64,000 nt of DNA from Coniferiporia sulphurascens (GCA_002794785.1 NBBA01000010.1:806001-870000); one strand, 5' to 3'; positions 1 to 10,940 are shown, counted from the first letter of the stretch. The notes: generated by a model not told the origin, from the letters alone. Program-made: numbers and translations.

Positions 1-1338
1 TTGCGCTTGAGAGGCCGCCTCGAGGGATGCATAGTATTGTTCATAAACTGCGAACTGTTCAGTGTACCAAATGAGACACGGGGACAGACACTCACAGTCC
101 GCATTATGATCAACCTCAGGCTTCTTCTCCTCCACAATGTTGATCTCGTTCTGCTCTGCCTTGGGTTGGGTTTTCACCTTCCCCAAACCGTTCAGAATGT
201 CCGCGTTGGAACTGCTCTTCCCCAGACTCGACAAGATTGCATCGTTGCCCGACAACTTCCCATTCGAACCCGCTGCTGCTACACCCAGCGCCGTCAAATC
301 ATTCGAGATTGTACTCTTCAAATGCCATGCGGGCAGGACGTTCTGCTGGCGTTTCATCTCCGCCTCCTCCTCGCGCTCGCGGCGGCGCGTAGCCTCGTCC
401 TTGTCAACGGACATAAGGACACTGATACCCTGATCCTCGTGCTTCCCATCCGCGCCCGCGATCTTCAGCCCGCCGTTCTGTGTCTGCTTCTGCTTCTCCG
501 CCTCGTTCGCATTGTTTTTGACCCAGATGGCCACATCGAACGCCGGCAGCGTCATCGACTCGCTTTTACGCAGGCCCTCGCGGATGAACTTCGTCTGTCG
601 GTTGAACCGCTCCATCCGGTCCTTACTCCCGCGCACCGTCTCCTCGTCCTCGTTCAACACGACTTCGTGCGGCCCGCCGGGAGATGTCGGGCACTGGTCG
701 CAGACGAACATGCCGCGCATGAAATCCATAAGGCGGTCTGCCTCAAGCGGTGAGTACGTCGCTTTGCAGTTCGGGCAAATGTAACCCTTGTTGTCGAGTT
801 CCTGTTACCGCGCACATGTTCAAACGATATCACATAAAAGCAGCGCATACAACGTACATTACGGAGTGTCGAATCGATGATCCGGCGCATCTCGGCGACT
901 CGCCATTTGACGACGTTGCAGAAATGCATGTAGTCAATGAAGTAGTACTGTCGCCCGATGGAGCGCTGAGCGCCCTCCTTCAGCTCGTTCTGCCTATGCC
1001 TATATACCTCTTTACATTTCGTTCTGCAGAAAAACGAATGTGTGTCGGATGAGCTTACACTTGGGCGAGACGGTCGTTCGTCAGCACCGCCATGAGCTTG
1101 TTCAGCTCCTTCGCCTGCAACCCTATCCGACCCGCAAGATCATCGTCCTTCAGGCTATGCACAGATGCAAAAACGGGGGTTCAGCAATTCTGCATTGCTG
1201 CCCCACCATGCAGGACCACACTCACACAGGGTGCCGGGCGAGCTGGTCCATGATCACGACGAACTTGGGTTCGTAGAATGCCCGTGATACATATTGCACG
1301 AGTAGACGGAGAACCTCTTGATCTTCTTTCGTGGCCAT
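1..1338 (-). CDS. TFA1: Transcription initiation factor IIE subunit alpha (3' end outside window)
   Basis: Large subunit of TFIIE, which recruits and regulates TFIIH at RNA polymerase II promoters in the nucleus. The start is the ATG at 1336-1338 (MATKEDQEVLRLLVQYV), the beginning of the N-terminal winged-helix region. It continues over short introns near 1160-1228, 1010-1060 and 785-870 into QYYFIDYMHFCNVVKWRV, then a C4 zinc ribbon (CPNCKATYSPLEADR ... CDQC). The segment LPAWHLKSTIS, typical of fungal TFIIE-alpha, follows an acidic/basic linker. A further intron begins near 110, and the last readable exon (YEQYYASLEAA) runs off position 1, so the acidic C-terminus is missing from the window. 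The family assignment rests on the zinc ribbon plus flanking motifs and is firm; exact exon borders are estimates. Confidence 0.92.
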
Positions 1339-1816
1339 TCCTTTGGAAGGCGCAGAGTATTTGATTAGCGCAAAGAGTAGGACGCGCCCGATGTCTGTGT
1401 CGTCGGGTAACTGTCGACGGCGTTCGTTTGTGCGTTCGATGTAGAGTCGGAGGATGAGGTGAATTAGCGTAGAGTCGCGTCACGGCACTTTCAAAAGGTG
1501 TCACCTCACGCATACGTAAAAGGAAGGCACAGCAAGGGGAAAATCTCAGAATCCAATTGTCTAAACTGTAAAACAAGGTCTTGCTTTCCGGTCATCGTCA
1601 TTAAATAAGACATCAATTTTATTAGCCGCCACTGAGTGTATGCACGAATTTGCGACACTGAATAAACTAATTTAAGTCACCAAACACATGAAACAACGAT
1701 CTGAGCCCTCTGGCTTTTGGACTTGGAGACAGCACGACATGTAGTACGCGCCGTAACGAACGTGTACGCGTCCGATACATAAAAAACAATACGGCATTGA
1801 CGGCTTACGAAACCCT
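1339..1816. other. Intergenic, between tandem minus-strand genes
   Basis: This 478-bp stretch holds the 3' flank of the glycosyltransferase gene and the promoter of TFA1, both on the minus strand. I see no further coding region; the open frames here are short and lack family features. No clear TATA element was found. Confidence 0.5.
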
Positions 1817-3113
1817 TCACCGCGTCCCCGAAAAATTCGCGATTCTAGCAAATGCACTATCCTCCAACGTGTCCCTCCAACGACTAGTCTTCTGTCCCTC
1901 GCCCACCCAAATATCAGAGTCGCCAAGGCCCCCAAACGCCGCCAGCGCGCACTCCTCTGGACTTGAATCAAGGGCGCACCGCCGCTGCACAACTATGCTC
2001 GGTACAACACTGAAGCTGCGGATCCGGCGTGTCTGCACCAGGTGCGCGAGCGCCTGGTCGAGTGCACGGGAGAACGCAAAGGGTGGGTATGTGAGGTGCG
2101 CGAGGAGGCGACGCGCGCCGAAGGGTGAGAGGATGTAGCCGTGTGTGCATTTCGGGCTGTGGGACGGGTGAAGGGGCGAACCGGGTGCAAGGGGAGGATT
2201 CAGAGACTCGTCCGACCAACAATGTCCTTCAACCTGGATTTAGATTACCAAGGAAAGGGGATGTATGAATTGGCGTACCGAGAAAAACGATATCCCAGTC
2301 CCAAGGAAGCTCCGCCATTATTTTCTGCATCCTCTCATCTAAATCCCACTCTACGTCGATGTCGTCCTCGAACACAGTGGTGACGCCTTCCTTCCCGTCC
2401 CAAGAATCTTCGCTGAGGTCTTGCGTTCGTTTGACAATGTCGGTCATGAGACGGACATGAGAGTACCAGCACGCGATCATCCCCTTCGACAAAATCAAGT
2501 AAGGCGGGACAGATGAGACGTTCGCGAACGAAGGGATCGTATTGTCGCCAGTGGCGCATAGCAGAGGTTCAGAAGTCAAGTTAGCGCCTAGCGCATTTTC
2601 GTAAATTGGGAACTCGTAGTCTGGGGTTTCCGCGAGAACGAAGGGAGTTATCAGCTGGTCGCGTATAGGCCATTCGAACGTGTCGTTAGTCTTTGATCGC
2701 TGTTCTGCCACGAAGCTCAGAATGTTGTCGACTATAGCATCATTTTTATCGAGAGCATCAAAGTACTGCCACTCCAGATGTAACGCCTCCCTCAGCCATT
2801 CCATGACAGACCGTCTGTCCACTCGCCTAGTCAGGGAAACGACGTGCACGGAAGACAATGCAGATGTGATACCAGAACCCGATGAATTGAAGGCGATGGG
2901 AATTTTTGAAGAGTTAGTGTACGGGCGTATCGACGAGCAGATACCAGAAAGCTCAGAGCTCTGTAGGGGAAGCGCACATATACGTGACTGGAGTAGGTCG
3001 CGCGGTACCAAAAGAACAGACAAGACGACGAGGCAGAGTACGAAACCCAGGAGACTAAGCAGGCCAGTCCGGATGCGCCAATTGGTCGAAGACATCCCAG
3101 AGGATACCAGCAT
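1817..3113 (-). CDS. Glycosyltransferase family 25-like type II membrane protein
   Basis: Two exons (3113-2279 and 2226-1817; GT..AG intron of 47 nt) encode 414 residues. A cytosolic N-terminus is followed by one signal-anchor helix (about residues 16-38, GLLSLLGFVLCLVVLSVLL), then a lumenal domain. Motifs of the GT25/LPS-glycosyltransferase fold are seen: VVSLTRRVDRR near the start of the domain, the acidic FEDDIDVEWDLDERM, and LPWDWDIVFLGHCWSDE, which is rebuilt exactly across the splice. Further on are CTHGYILSPFGARRLL, FSRALDQALAHLV and SFSVVPSIVVQRR. Known relatives transfer galactose or glucose in the Golgi/ER; the substrate here cannot be told from sequence. A second ATG 18 nt downstream (MSSTNW) is an alternative start. 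Confidence 0.85.
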
Positions 3114-3756
3114 GCTTTCGAAACTGAAAATTCAGAGTATTAAGTTTAAGAAAGACAGACACGTCTATCGTTGTGTGTGTGGTTCTGCCTGCCAGTGGGC
3201 GTGCTGCATCTTGGTATAACGCGACGAAAATGACCGACTCTCGGATGAGTCCGAAAATACTAAACAGCACCAAACCCTAATACTGTACACGAACGTGGGC
3301 CCACAAGCGGCATAGCGGCTCATGTACAGGAACTCGTCGTAGAAAAAGCTGCAATCACATTAATTGTGAAGCCAGTTGTCTAGGAAATGCTGCGACTGGC
3401 TGATTAGCGGGAAGGATGCGACTCAGAGTTTTATATAGTATCATTTAGTAGCATACACACGCCAAAATCGGGCCCGCCGAGGGCACTAGTACTGTATACT
3501 ACCGTAGTACCGTTGCATTCGATTCGTAGCTTACAGATTATCCACTCATTCAATGCTAAGGCTTCACACTGCGTAGGGAAAAAAATTACGACATGCCTTA
3601 ATTTATACATAGACTTTAACTGTGAAAATTCCTGCTTATGCTACACCTTATTACGCAACTCTTCTGCCACTGGCAGTGTCCCTTCAAATTCCATCCAAGG
3701 CCGCCGAGTCTTGCCAATGAGTCTCTTACACACGACAACCGCGGAGGCGAGGCCTT
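3114..3756. other. Intergenic, tandem minus-strand genes
   Basis: The 643-bp stretch contains the promoter of the glycosyltransferase and the 3' flank of the glutathionyl-hydroquinone reductase. It is AT-richer than the neighbouring exons and has no open frame with recognisable features. Confidence 0.5.
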
Positions 3757-5119
3757 TCATAGAGGCTTAACATGAGGTACTGGTCCGAGGGGAACGATAC
3801 TCTTGGGGTTCGACTTTTAAGAGGGAGTCCTCAGTAAGGAAAAAAGCTGGGCCAGTAGGAAACTAATTCTCACAGTTTTCATCGAGTAGTAGCTCGTCTT
3901 GATATGATCAAAGTCCGTCGTGGACTTGAACGCCGGGTTCGTCCAATACAGCTTGCGCATCCATCTGTTCCAAATCAGCGCTGCTTAAGTTCCGCCCTAC
4001 ACGGATTGAATTAATCCAAGTACCTGTGTATGTTCGGATACCCATCCCGGATCGTGCGCAGGTTGCATTTGAACTGGCCATGGTACGCAACGTCGAACCT
4101 CACAATGGTGACGTACAGCCGAACATCCGCCTCCGTGAGCCGCCCGCCAACGAGGAAGTCCGAGCCCTCGAGTATCTTCTCAACGCGGTCGAGCGACGCG
4201 AAGACGTCTGTCACCGCCTTCTCATATGCCTCTTGCGTCGTTGCGAACCCGGACCTATAGACGCCGTCTTTATAAACGTGGGATCAGGATTCTCTGGAAA
4301 CGAAGACAATTTAGTGTCACGGTTTCTTACTGTTAAGACCGCTGTACACCCAATCGTTGATGGCGTCAATTTCGGCGCGGTGCTGTTCTGGATAAAGGTC
4401 ATCCACGACTTTCCCGGAGGGGATAAAGTCATCGAACGCGGAGTTGAAGATGCGAATGATCTCCGACGATTCATTATTTACGATAGTTCCGAGTTTTTTG
4501 TCCCACAGCACCGGGACGGTGTACCTAAGACGCGCAAGCCAAAGGTCATCAATGTGTCTTCTCCTTAATAATGCGGTAAATGGTGTTCTCACTTTCCCTC
4601 GAAATTAGGGTCGGCCTTAAGATAGATGTCCTTCATATGATCCGCGTGGTTAATTGTATCAACGTCAGCCCCAGGGAAAGGATCGATATTTGCAAACGGC
4701 CAGCCAACGGAGTCCATCCGCGGTACCACCACCGATACGGCTAGCGAAAATAACGCGTTTTAGAAAATAGCGGAACACAGTTCAGCGGACTGCTACACTG
4801 ACAAATAATATCCTCGAGGCCCTTGAGCTTACGGGTAATCAAAGTCCTATGCGCCCATGCTTGATGTATGCCTCTAGAATCAGTATCAAAGATCATGTCG
4901 TAAAAGCGGGCGACCCTTACGACAGGAAAAGGCCACATAGAGGTGATAACGGCCTGTTCCCCAAGTTGTTAGCCGTTAGCTCAGTACTGATAGTAGCAAA
5001 GGAGCTCTACCTTTCTCGGGCTCGAATCTACCCCCTTTAGTGATTGTATCGCGGAAGGTGGACGGCTTTCTGACGAACGAGCCACTTTCAACCTTCGAGT
5101 TACCGGCGGTGGTCGACAT
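3757..5119 (-). CDS. ECM4: Glutathionyl-hydroquinone reductase (xi-class GST, ECM4/PcpF family)
   Basis: Cytosolic enzyme that reduces glutathionyl-hydroquinones, part of quinone/xenobiotic handling that is expanded in wood-decay fungi. Start ATG at 5117-5119 (MSTTAGNSKVESGSF). Eight exons rebuild the family motifs: KGGRFEPEKGRYHLY, the catalytic CPWAHRT followed by LITRKLKGLEDII, WPFANIDPFPGADVD, KYTVPVLWDKK, a GVYRSGFATTQEAYE segment, and the C-terminal GST_C part with FLVGGRLTEADVRL and VRFDVAYHGQFK. It ends SIVPLGPVPHVKPL. The catalytic Cys-Pro straddles an intron, so unspliced reading appears to lack it; after splicing it is intact. Tandem with the upstream genes on the minus strand. Very confident in family; the physiological substrate is inferred. 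Confidence 0.9.
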
Positions 5120-5172
5120 GATTGTTTGATTTGAGCGCTGAACGCAATGTAGCCTTCAATAGCGTCGCCCTG

Positions 5173-5181
5173 TATATATAT
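5173..5181 (-). promoter_or_regulatory. TATA-like element upstream of ECM4
   Basis: An alternating TATATATAT run lies 54 nt upstream of the ECM4 start codon, a plausible TATA-box position in a fungal promoter. Inducible detoxification genes are often TATA-containing; the assignment is positional. Confidence 0.4.
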
Positions 5182-5316
5182 GTATTGCATAGTACGCTGA
5201 TATAGCACCAGTGGGAAAGCAGAAGACGTCATCAGTTAATCATGCAGGTGTGTATTAGAAAGGCGACCCTTAGCTTAGTGGATGACCGACTCGGACTCGG
5301 CGATACTCCTGTATTA

Positions 5317-5324
5317 TTACGTCA
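5317..5324. promoter_or_regulatory. TTACGTCA bZIP (CRE/AP-1-like) site
   Basis: The octamer TTACGTCA, about 200 nt upstream of the ECM4 start, matches ATF/CREB-Yap-type bZIP half-sites used by oxidative-stress regulators. A single 8-mer can occur by chance, so the role is inference from the stress-related target gene. Confidence 0.25.
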
Positions 5325-5810
5325 TATTTTTGGACTTGATGTATAATCCAGGCCAAAAAGGCAAATATCATTCCAAACGCAGTTCGCGTTATTTATGGGT
5401 CCCCGTCTCCTGAGAGAAATAGATAGCAGGTCGAATTAAACGTCATAATTACAGTAATTGTCTGAACTTGAAAAGCAATACGGGGATATCTTGGCAGTCG
5501 GTTCGAGTCAATATTAATGTTCAAATAATGAATTAGCAGCGGATTAGGAACCTAGGATAATACAAGAAATGGTCTTAACCTGCGATCACTTTGCACTCGA
5601 GAAAAATCATTGCGGCCGTAAGTCGTTCCGCCCGTCCGAGGCAGTCGCAAGAATCTCCGCCGCGGACGGCGAAGTTTGGGCAGCCACGCAATGTAACACG
5701 CATATGCACCATTATTCATCACTTACATTAACGTACGCTTTCCGTTTTTCCCAAACTACCAAAAGAAACACAAATGAAAACTAGGGGCAATATTCCCTAC
5801 AGAAAAACTC

Positions 5811-6885
5811 TTATGAACCGTTCATGCCTACTATCCCGACAGTATCCCTAATTTTTGCGATGTCGCTAGGCGATAGGTCGCCCTTGCTGCCGATTAAGAA
5901 CGATTCGAACGCATCGTCAGCGTCGTTCTGAGATTCGAATTCAGACCTGTGTAAACGCGAATATTTAAGCATATAAGCAACAGGAGCACAGGGTGGGACT
6001 TGCCGTAAAAAGTCATATAAGCGCATCCAGAACTCAGGCGATGATATCTTCTTGTGGTAGGTATCGAGGAGCGAGACTTCGTTGCCGGTGGGTATATTCG
6101 AGGTATCCAGAGTGAGCGGAATTGGCGAGGGATTATCCGAGAGCGGTAGGGACATCAACGACGGCGAAGGCGACAGAACGACTGAAGGAATACGCCCGTG
6201 CTTTCCCGCCCTCGTCGATCCGCCCTCGGGAGCCAGCTTCATTTGCGTATCTCCTTCCGCATCTTTACCCGCGCTCGCCTTCGCCTCGGACACGGCCGGC
6301 GAAACGGGCGCAGGCGAGGGCGAACTCCAGTTCCACTCGAATCCGGGTTTGAGCATAAGGTTGACGGTGTCACCGTCCTTAACGGGGTATTCCTTAAGTA
6401 GCTTCCCGTCCGCAAGCGCTTTTCCGCGCAGGAGTAACCGCTGCGCGTCGGCGGGCGGCGCCCCAGGTTGGGTGGCGAGGAGTGACTTGATAGAGGAGAT
6501 GGCATCGGTGGGCGAGACAGGAATGGTGAATGTGTGTGCGGGCTTGGAGACCTTGAAGGTCAGACTGATCGTTTCTGTGGATTAGGAGAGTTAGCGAGCT
6601 TGACGCGCTTGACGAACTCGGACGGTCAAGGTATTGGACATACCTGACGAAGTGGCCCCAGCGTCTGCTTTCGGCGCGGGTGGGTCAGGCAGGTCGACCT
6701 AACGGTAGTATTCACATTAGGGGATCATAAGTACAACAACAGCATGAAGCACATACAGGTGCCAGCGGGATCTTCTTTAACGAATTATGCGGGGGCTGCT
6801 GGTACTCGTCCGGATACTGGACAGGCAACGCGCCAAGGTTGCTTAGCTGATTCTTCACAAACGCGAGTTCTGCACTGTCTGCCAT
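5811..6885 (-). CDS. GET5: GET5/Mdy2-like ubiquitin-domain protein
   Basis: Probable Get5, which with Get4 and Sgt2 hands tail-anchored proteins to the GET pathway in the cytosol. Start ATG 6883-6885 (MADSAELAFVKNQLSNL); the N-terminal segment resembles the Get4-binding part of the Get5/Blt1 N-terminal family. After two introns comes a ubiquitin-like fold (TISLTFKVSKPAHTF ... LLLRGKALADGKLLKEY, then VKDGDTVNLMLKPG). A Ser/Pro-rich linker follows, then a C-terminal helical part (ISSPEFWMRLYDFLR joined to SEFESQNDADDAFESFL) ending VGIVGMNGS. The last intron has a GC donor and is in frame (separate entry). Divergent from NDUFS5 with 291 bp between start codons. The Get5 assignment is from architecture and could be another ubiquitin-like adaptor. 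Confidence 0.72.
5947..6003 (-). other. GC-AG intron of 57 nt, in frame, in GET5
   Basis: The donor reads CG|GCAAGT and the acceptor ACACAG|G on the minus strand, giving a GC-AG intron of 57 nt. It contains no stop in the reading frame, so retention would add 19 residues inside the conserved LRSEF segment. Removal restores what I take to be the family sequence. Confidence 0.65.
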
Positions 6886-7176
6886 GATATCCGCTGTTGG
6901 GTCTTTCTTTCAACGAGTTCGTCGTGGTTGGGACTGAAGGGGGATACTCGGATTTTATGCAACGACCTTGCGGAGCCTGCTCGAGGCTGTGAAAGGCGAA
7001 GCAGCCGCTAACTTTAGCATCTAGCACGCGCGTGCGCTCGCGGCGTCACATGATTTTACGTAACCTTCGCGTAGATTCTGGCCTCGTTTTCACGTAATCA
7101 ACGTGACCGTGAGGCCCGCACGTTGTCACCCGTAACCAGAAACTGGCGAACTCACCTGCAAAACCACTCACCGACC
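6886..7176. promoter_or_regulatory. Divergent promoter shared by GET5 and NDUFS5
   Basis: Only 291 bp separate the two start codons. It includes a 12-bp perfect palindrome GCACGCGCGTGC at 7024-7035 and a TTACGTAA octamer at 7056-7063, the consensus of Yap-type bZIP factors. There is no obvious TATA box, as is common in shared housekeeping promoters. Confidence 0.45.
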
Positions 7177-7706
7177 ATGGCTGTAAGCAGCAGTACATAT
7201 CTAACTGCTGGAATATACACTGATTTTGCATGCTATTTTAGTCCGGTTTTAGTTTCACGGGAGGTGTGCACATGGTCTGACTGCAATCCCGATACTTGCG
7301 CTAACTCGTCACACTCGCTACAGGACCTTCGCGCTGCTTTGCGTACTGGCAGGAGTTTTCTAAGGTGAGACAGATACTTTGATCTAGTTATAGCAGGCAT
7401 TGATGGCAATATATCATGCAGTGCTACGCACGCTCGGACAACCCGAAGGAATGCGTAGCACAGTCTGAGGATTACCTCGAGTGCCTGCACCACACGAAGG
7501 AAGTGCGTTGCGTCGTTTCTTCTGGTTCATTCGGTCACTGACACACCGTAAAGATTGAGCGGGCGAAGGCCGTGAAGGCACAGTTCATCAAGAGGGCGGA
7601 GCACGAGGCGAAGGAGGGCAGGAAAGCGGGTGACATCCTGGCTGACGGTGTAATAGTGGGATTGGGGCTGATAGGTAAAGAAGGAGAAGGCGGGAAGTCA
7701 AAGTGA
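7177..7706 (+). CDS. NDUFS5: NADH:ubiquinone oxidoreductase 15-kDa subunit (NDUFS5)
   Basis: Small accessory subunit of mitochondrial complex I, on the intermembrane-space side. Five exons (7177-7182, 7242-7263, 7324-7364, 7422-7502, 7554-7706) give exactly 303 nt, or 100 residues. The start is forced by the splicing: MA from a 6-nt coding segment, then SGFSFTG from a 22-nt microexon. Twin CX9C motifs (C-FAYWQEFSK-C and C-VAQSEDYLE-C) identify a Mia40-imported CHCH protein. The basic C-terminal helix (IERAKAVKAQFIKRAEHE) and total length match NDUFS5. None of this is visible in a single open frame because the exons are too short. Confidence 0.9.
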
Positions 7707-8737
7707 CGTATGGATGCCATTATCCTCTCGGTGTGTCTCTTCATTTATTATAACTAAGACAATGTGCTTATGATGTTTGGAGATCAGTCGGGTGGTAGAC
7801 AAATTCTGCAACTTTATCGCCTAATAGATTGCTCTCCTTTTTAAACGTCTCCTTCGGGCCTTTTTCCCCAGAAAAAGCCCGCGCACCTCAAAAAATGCTA
7901 ACATGAGCAAGGTGGAAATAAAGCTCTTAAGATTGGTCCCGCAACGTCCGAGTTCACATAGCAAGTGATATGACAGCACCAATAACATCGTCGCTGGAGA
8001 AAGCTGTATTAGAACACGGTACATGTAAAGGTCAAGCAAGGGGGTAGAGCAACATGCACCCTTTATCCCTGAAGATTGAGCACAAAACTACGCTTAGGCT
8101 AAGGGGAAGAGCACGTAAAGGAATTTTGCTCATCGCATTGCGGGCGCTCTAGGAACTTTTGCGACAAGTTTCTGCGATACAACCGTCGCAAGCCGAGCTA
8201 CAGCTTAACAAGCCACATCGTCGGTTAGGCACATTATTTGACAGGCTAAGGGCTTAGGCTGTTTGCTACGACCACTTCAGTGACACAACCGCAGACAACT
8301 CCGACGGACATTCAAGACGACGGCCCGACTTCCGTGACGGCATAGACCAGGAGTTTAGCATTAATTCATCGACTCCGCTTGACTGCCCCTTCCCCAATGT
8401 TTAGCAAGAGTGCAACTCTGGATGGTCATGCTTGCCCGTATGGAACGTGCTGTTGGCGGGGGCGAGGAACGTCTGAACCTAAGGCTGGGCTTGTTGGATC
8501 TCGTAAAGTCCAGAGCTTGGCATTTGTATGGGTCGAATAACTTTGCTATGCTATGATCACCCCAGTTTTTCTCTCTTTGCAAATACTTAGTGAATTTTAA
8601 CTCTAGTGCAACGTGTGTAAGCACTACAAGCAATACAATCAACTAATTTCACGAAGGTCAGCGCCCTACAAACAGCACCAAAGCTCACTAGACGCGCCTC
8701 ACGCGTTCATTACATAACGCCGCACTCTCAGTTCTGT
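7707..8737. other. Intergenic, 1.0 kb
   Basis: Follows NDUFS5 and precedes GPI12, both on the plus strand. It is AT-rich; the longest frames (72 codons at 7821-8039 and 93 at 8361-8642, both minus) have no recognisable motif. I see no RNA gene or repeat here. Confidence 0.5.
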
Positions 8738-9924
8738 ATGGCAAAACAGCTCGTATGGATTTCAGCTTTAGTCTTTTTGCTTTTTATATATGCTCTGACA
8801 ACGCCATACTATGCACCGGGGCCCGATTTCCTGGCTCAATACACTCGTGGTCCGTCGGATACGACGGAGCGCCTGCGCGTCCTGCTGTTAACTGCGCACC
8901 CGGATGACGAGTGCATGTTCTTCGCGCCCACTCTGCTTGCGCTCATCCGAAACGATATAGCCCAAGAGCCGGGTTACGTAGCTCAGGACGTACGAACCAC
9001 ATATGATTTGGAAACACGGACAGACGTGTACTCGCTTTGCTTGTCCTCGGGTGATGCGGACGGACTCGGAGAGACTCGCAAGGCTGAGCTTGAGGCTAGC
9101 TTAGATGTCTTGGGAGTGGAGAAAGGGAGGCGCTGGGTGCTTGACGAACCGTATGTTGTGCTACCTGTTTTTTTCTATTGTAAATTTTATTTTACTGAGT
9201 GCCCCAATAGGTTCAAGGACAATTTTACGATGTTCTGGGACGCACAACTCGTCGCGGATTACGTGCGGCCTTACCTCCAAGAGCACAAGATCGACATCGT
9301 ACGTATTTCGATGCTATTGTCCGATTACCCTCCCTCTAATCTCCTCGTTGCACCGTCTCTCGCCGAAAATTATCTGTCCGCTACTCGCGCTCGCACGCGG
9401 CATTCGGAACGGACTGCGCCCACCTCTAGGTCCTGACGTTCGACGACCACGGCATATCCTCGCACCCAAACCACATCTCCCTCGCACGCGGGGCCCGCGT
9501 GCTTGTTTCAGATCCACTACCGCAGGGCCTCCGCGCGTTCAGCCTAAGGACTACCGGCCTCATCCCGAAATACACAGGCGCGGGCGCAGCCCTCCTTACC
9601 AAGCTCAGGCTGGCATTTTGTGCTTCCCCCCTCACCCTCTGGGCATCTGACACTTGCCCGCGGCTCACCCCGCTCCTCGAGGTCGTCTCGTCCGCGCTAA
9701 GAGCGCTGAAGACGGCGGGCTGCCCGGCGCACGAGGAGGGGGAGAGCGCAAGCTTCGTGTCGGGCTGGGCGGAGTACGCACGTGCGCTGCACGCGATGCG
9801 CGCGCATGACTCTCAGCTTGTATGGTTCCGTTGGCTGTACGTTGGGTTTTCGCGGTACATGTGGGTGAATACTTGGGACGAGATCGTGGCTGTGGCTTCA
9901 TCGGGAGAGCGCCTTGACTCCTGA
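8738..9924 (+). CDS. GPI12: N-acetylglucosaminyl-phosphatidylinositol de-N-acetylase (PIG-L)
   Basis: ER enzyme that removes the acetyl group from GlcNAc-PI, step two of GPI-anchor synthesis. Exons 8738-9150, 9211-9298 and 9430-9924 encode 331 residues. An N-terminal hydrophobic helix (LVWISALVFLLFIYAL) anchors it in the ER. The zinc-binding/catalytic motif TAHPDDE is intact (about residues 51-57), followed by SSGDADGLGETRKAEL. The second catalytic motif, FDDHGISSHPNH, supplies the conserved His pair. A paralogue with the same intron positions lies 15 kb downstream (24987-26093) and lacks the acid/base residues, so this copy is presumably the working enzyme. Confidence 0.93.
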
Positions 9925-10383
9925 GTGACCGGACAGACTGGCGTTAGCGGACTGGTGGACCCTGGAAAACGTGAGGCTAAGGTGGTGGAATGGAGGTCTG
10001 TGAAATACCCGGGGACTTCAAGTTGGTGCACTCCTTTGAAGAGCTGCGGTATTCTTTCTATACACTGGAGCCTGGCTGACGGGTGCGGGAACATAGCATT
10101 CTACGCTATTAATGCCTGGACACTTCATGACTACATGTCTTGTGGCTTCACCGGAACGGGTATGAATTTCAGATCTGCGGTTGAGGAGGTGGAGGTCCGT
10201 AGATAGGAGTCAGTCATGGCGCTTGTACAATAAACCACACATGGAATGAGTTGTGGCTGAATTTTGAGGGTGACATACTTCACAGAGCGAGCGATGGCAG
10301 GACCCTCAGTAAAATATAATATCATTAAGTACAGCTGTGCATTATACAATGAAAATAACCTGAGTATACACGGAGACATGTAA
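9925..10383. other. Convergent 3' flanks of GPI12 and the Atg43-like gene
   Basis: The 459-bp stretch lies between converging genes. An AATAAA-type polyadenylation hexamer occurs at 10229-10234 on the plus strand, about 305 nt after the GPI12 stop. No coding region is supported. Confidence 0.45.
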
Positions 10384-10940
10384 TCATCTAGAGAGCACGG
10401 CGTTCGCTTCCAGTCCACTTGTGAGGCTTTTCGACCACTCGCGCAGCCTGCGGGTGAGTTCGCCCTCGGCCTTCCGCTTCGGCGGGCGTAAAGGTTCGGG
10501 GACAGGCGGCAGGCTCGAGAAGCCGAAGAAAGACTTGATACCCGTGAATATTGGGCGGACGAAAATGCTCACGATCCCCCTGCGAACCAGACAAGTTAGT
10601 AAGTGCTGGTCTGGTGAGTCCTCAAAACACATGCAGCTCACCAGACGGCACCCTGAAGCAGTGGGCTAATAAGCTGATCCCGAGCGGTGATCCACGCAAC
10701 ATTCCGCCAGTCGATGCCAACGACCTCGATTGACCCGTCTTCGCCAACGCGCCGCGTCTTCACATGCTGTGCGATGCTTTTTAGATAGCTCTGCTCGAAT
10801 CGCATGTCCGGAATGGTCTTGATGTGCGTGAGGGAGCCGGAGCCTGCGCGAGAGCGCGATTGGACGACCGCATCGCCGGCATGCTTCCCACAGGACGGAC
10901 GGTGCAGCTGGGGGAAGTGAGCCGGGTCAAGAGTAGTCAT
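10384..10940 (-). CDS. Atg43-like (DUF1770) protein
   Basis: Two exons joined by a GT..AG intron (about 10571-10642) encode a small protein starting at the ATG 10938-10940 (MTTLDPAHFPQLHRPSCG). The core reads TIPDMRFEQSYLKSI, then WRNVAWITARDQLISPLLQG, a pattern I associate with the fungal DUF1770 family. That family contains fission-yeast Atg43, a mitochondrial outer-membrane mitophagy receptor. The hydrophobic GIVSIFVRPIFTGIKSFFGF after the intron is a possible membrane segment, and a basic tail follows. An in-frame ATG at 11051 would add 37 Cys/Ala-rich residues; I prefer the shorter start because the core family begins there. Function is inferred from family only. Confidence 0.6.

Larger units (their letters stand above)
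5120..5810. other. Intergenic: ECM4 promoter and GET5 3' flank
   Basis: The 691-bp stretch between two minus-strand genes holds the ECM4 promoter elements listed separately and otherwise nothing I can call. A 71-codon plus-strand open frame at 5569-5784 has no family features and is not supported. Confidence 0.5.

Noticed and set aside
4741..4938. Apparent loss of the catalytic Cys in the glutathionyl-hydroquinone reductase
   Set aside because: Unspliced translation lacks CPWAHRT, but an intron ends inside the Pro codon and splicing restores it.
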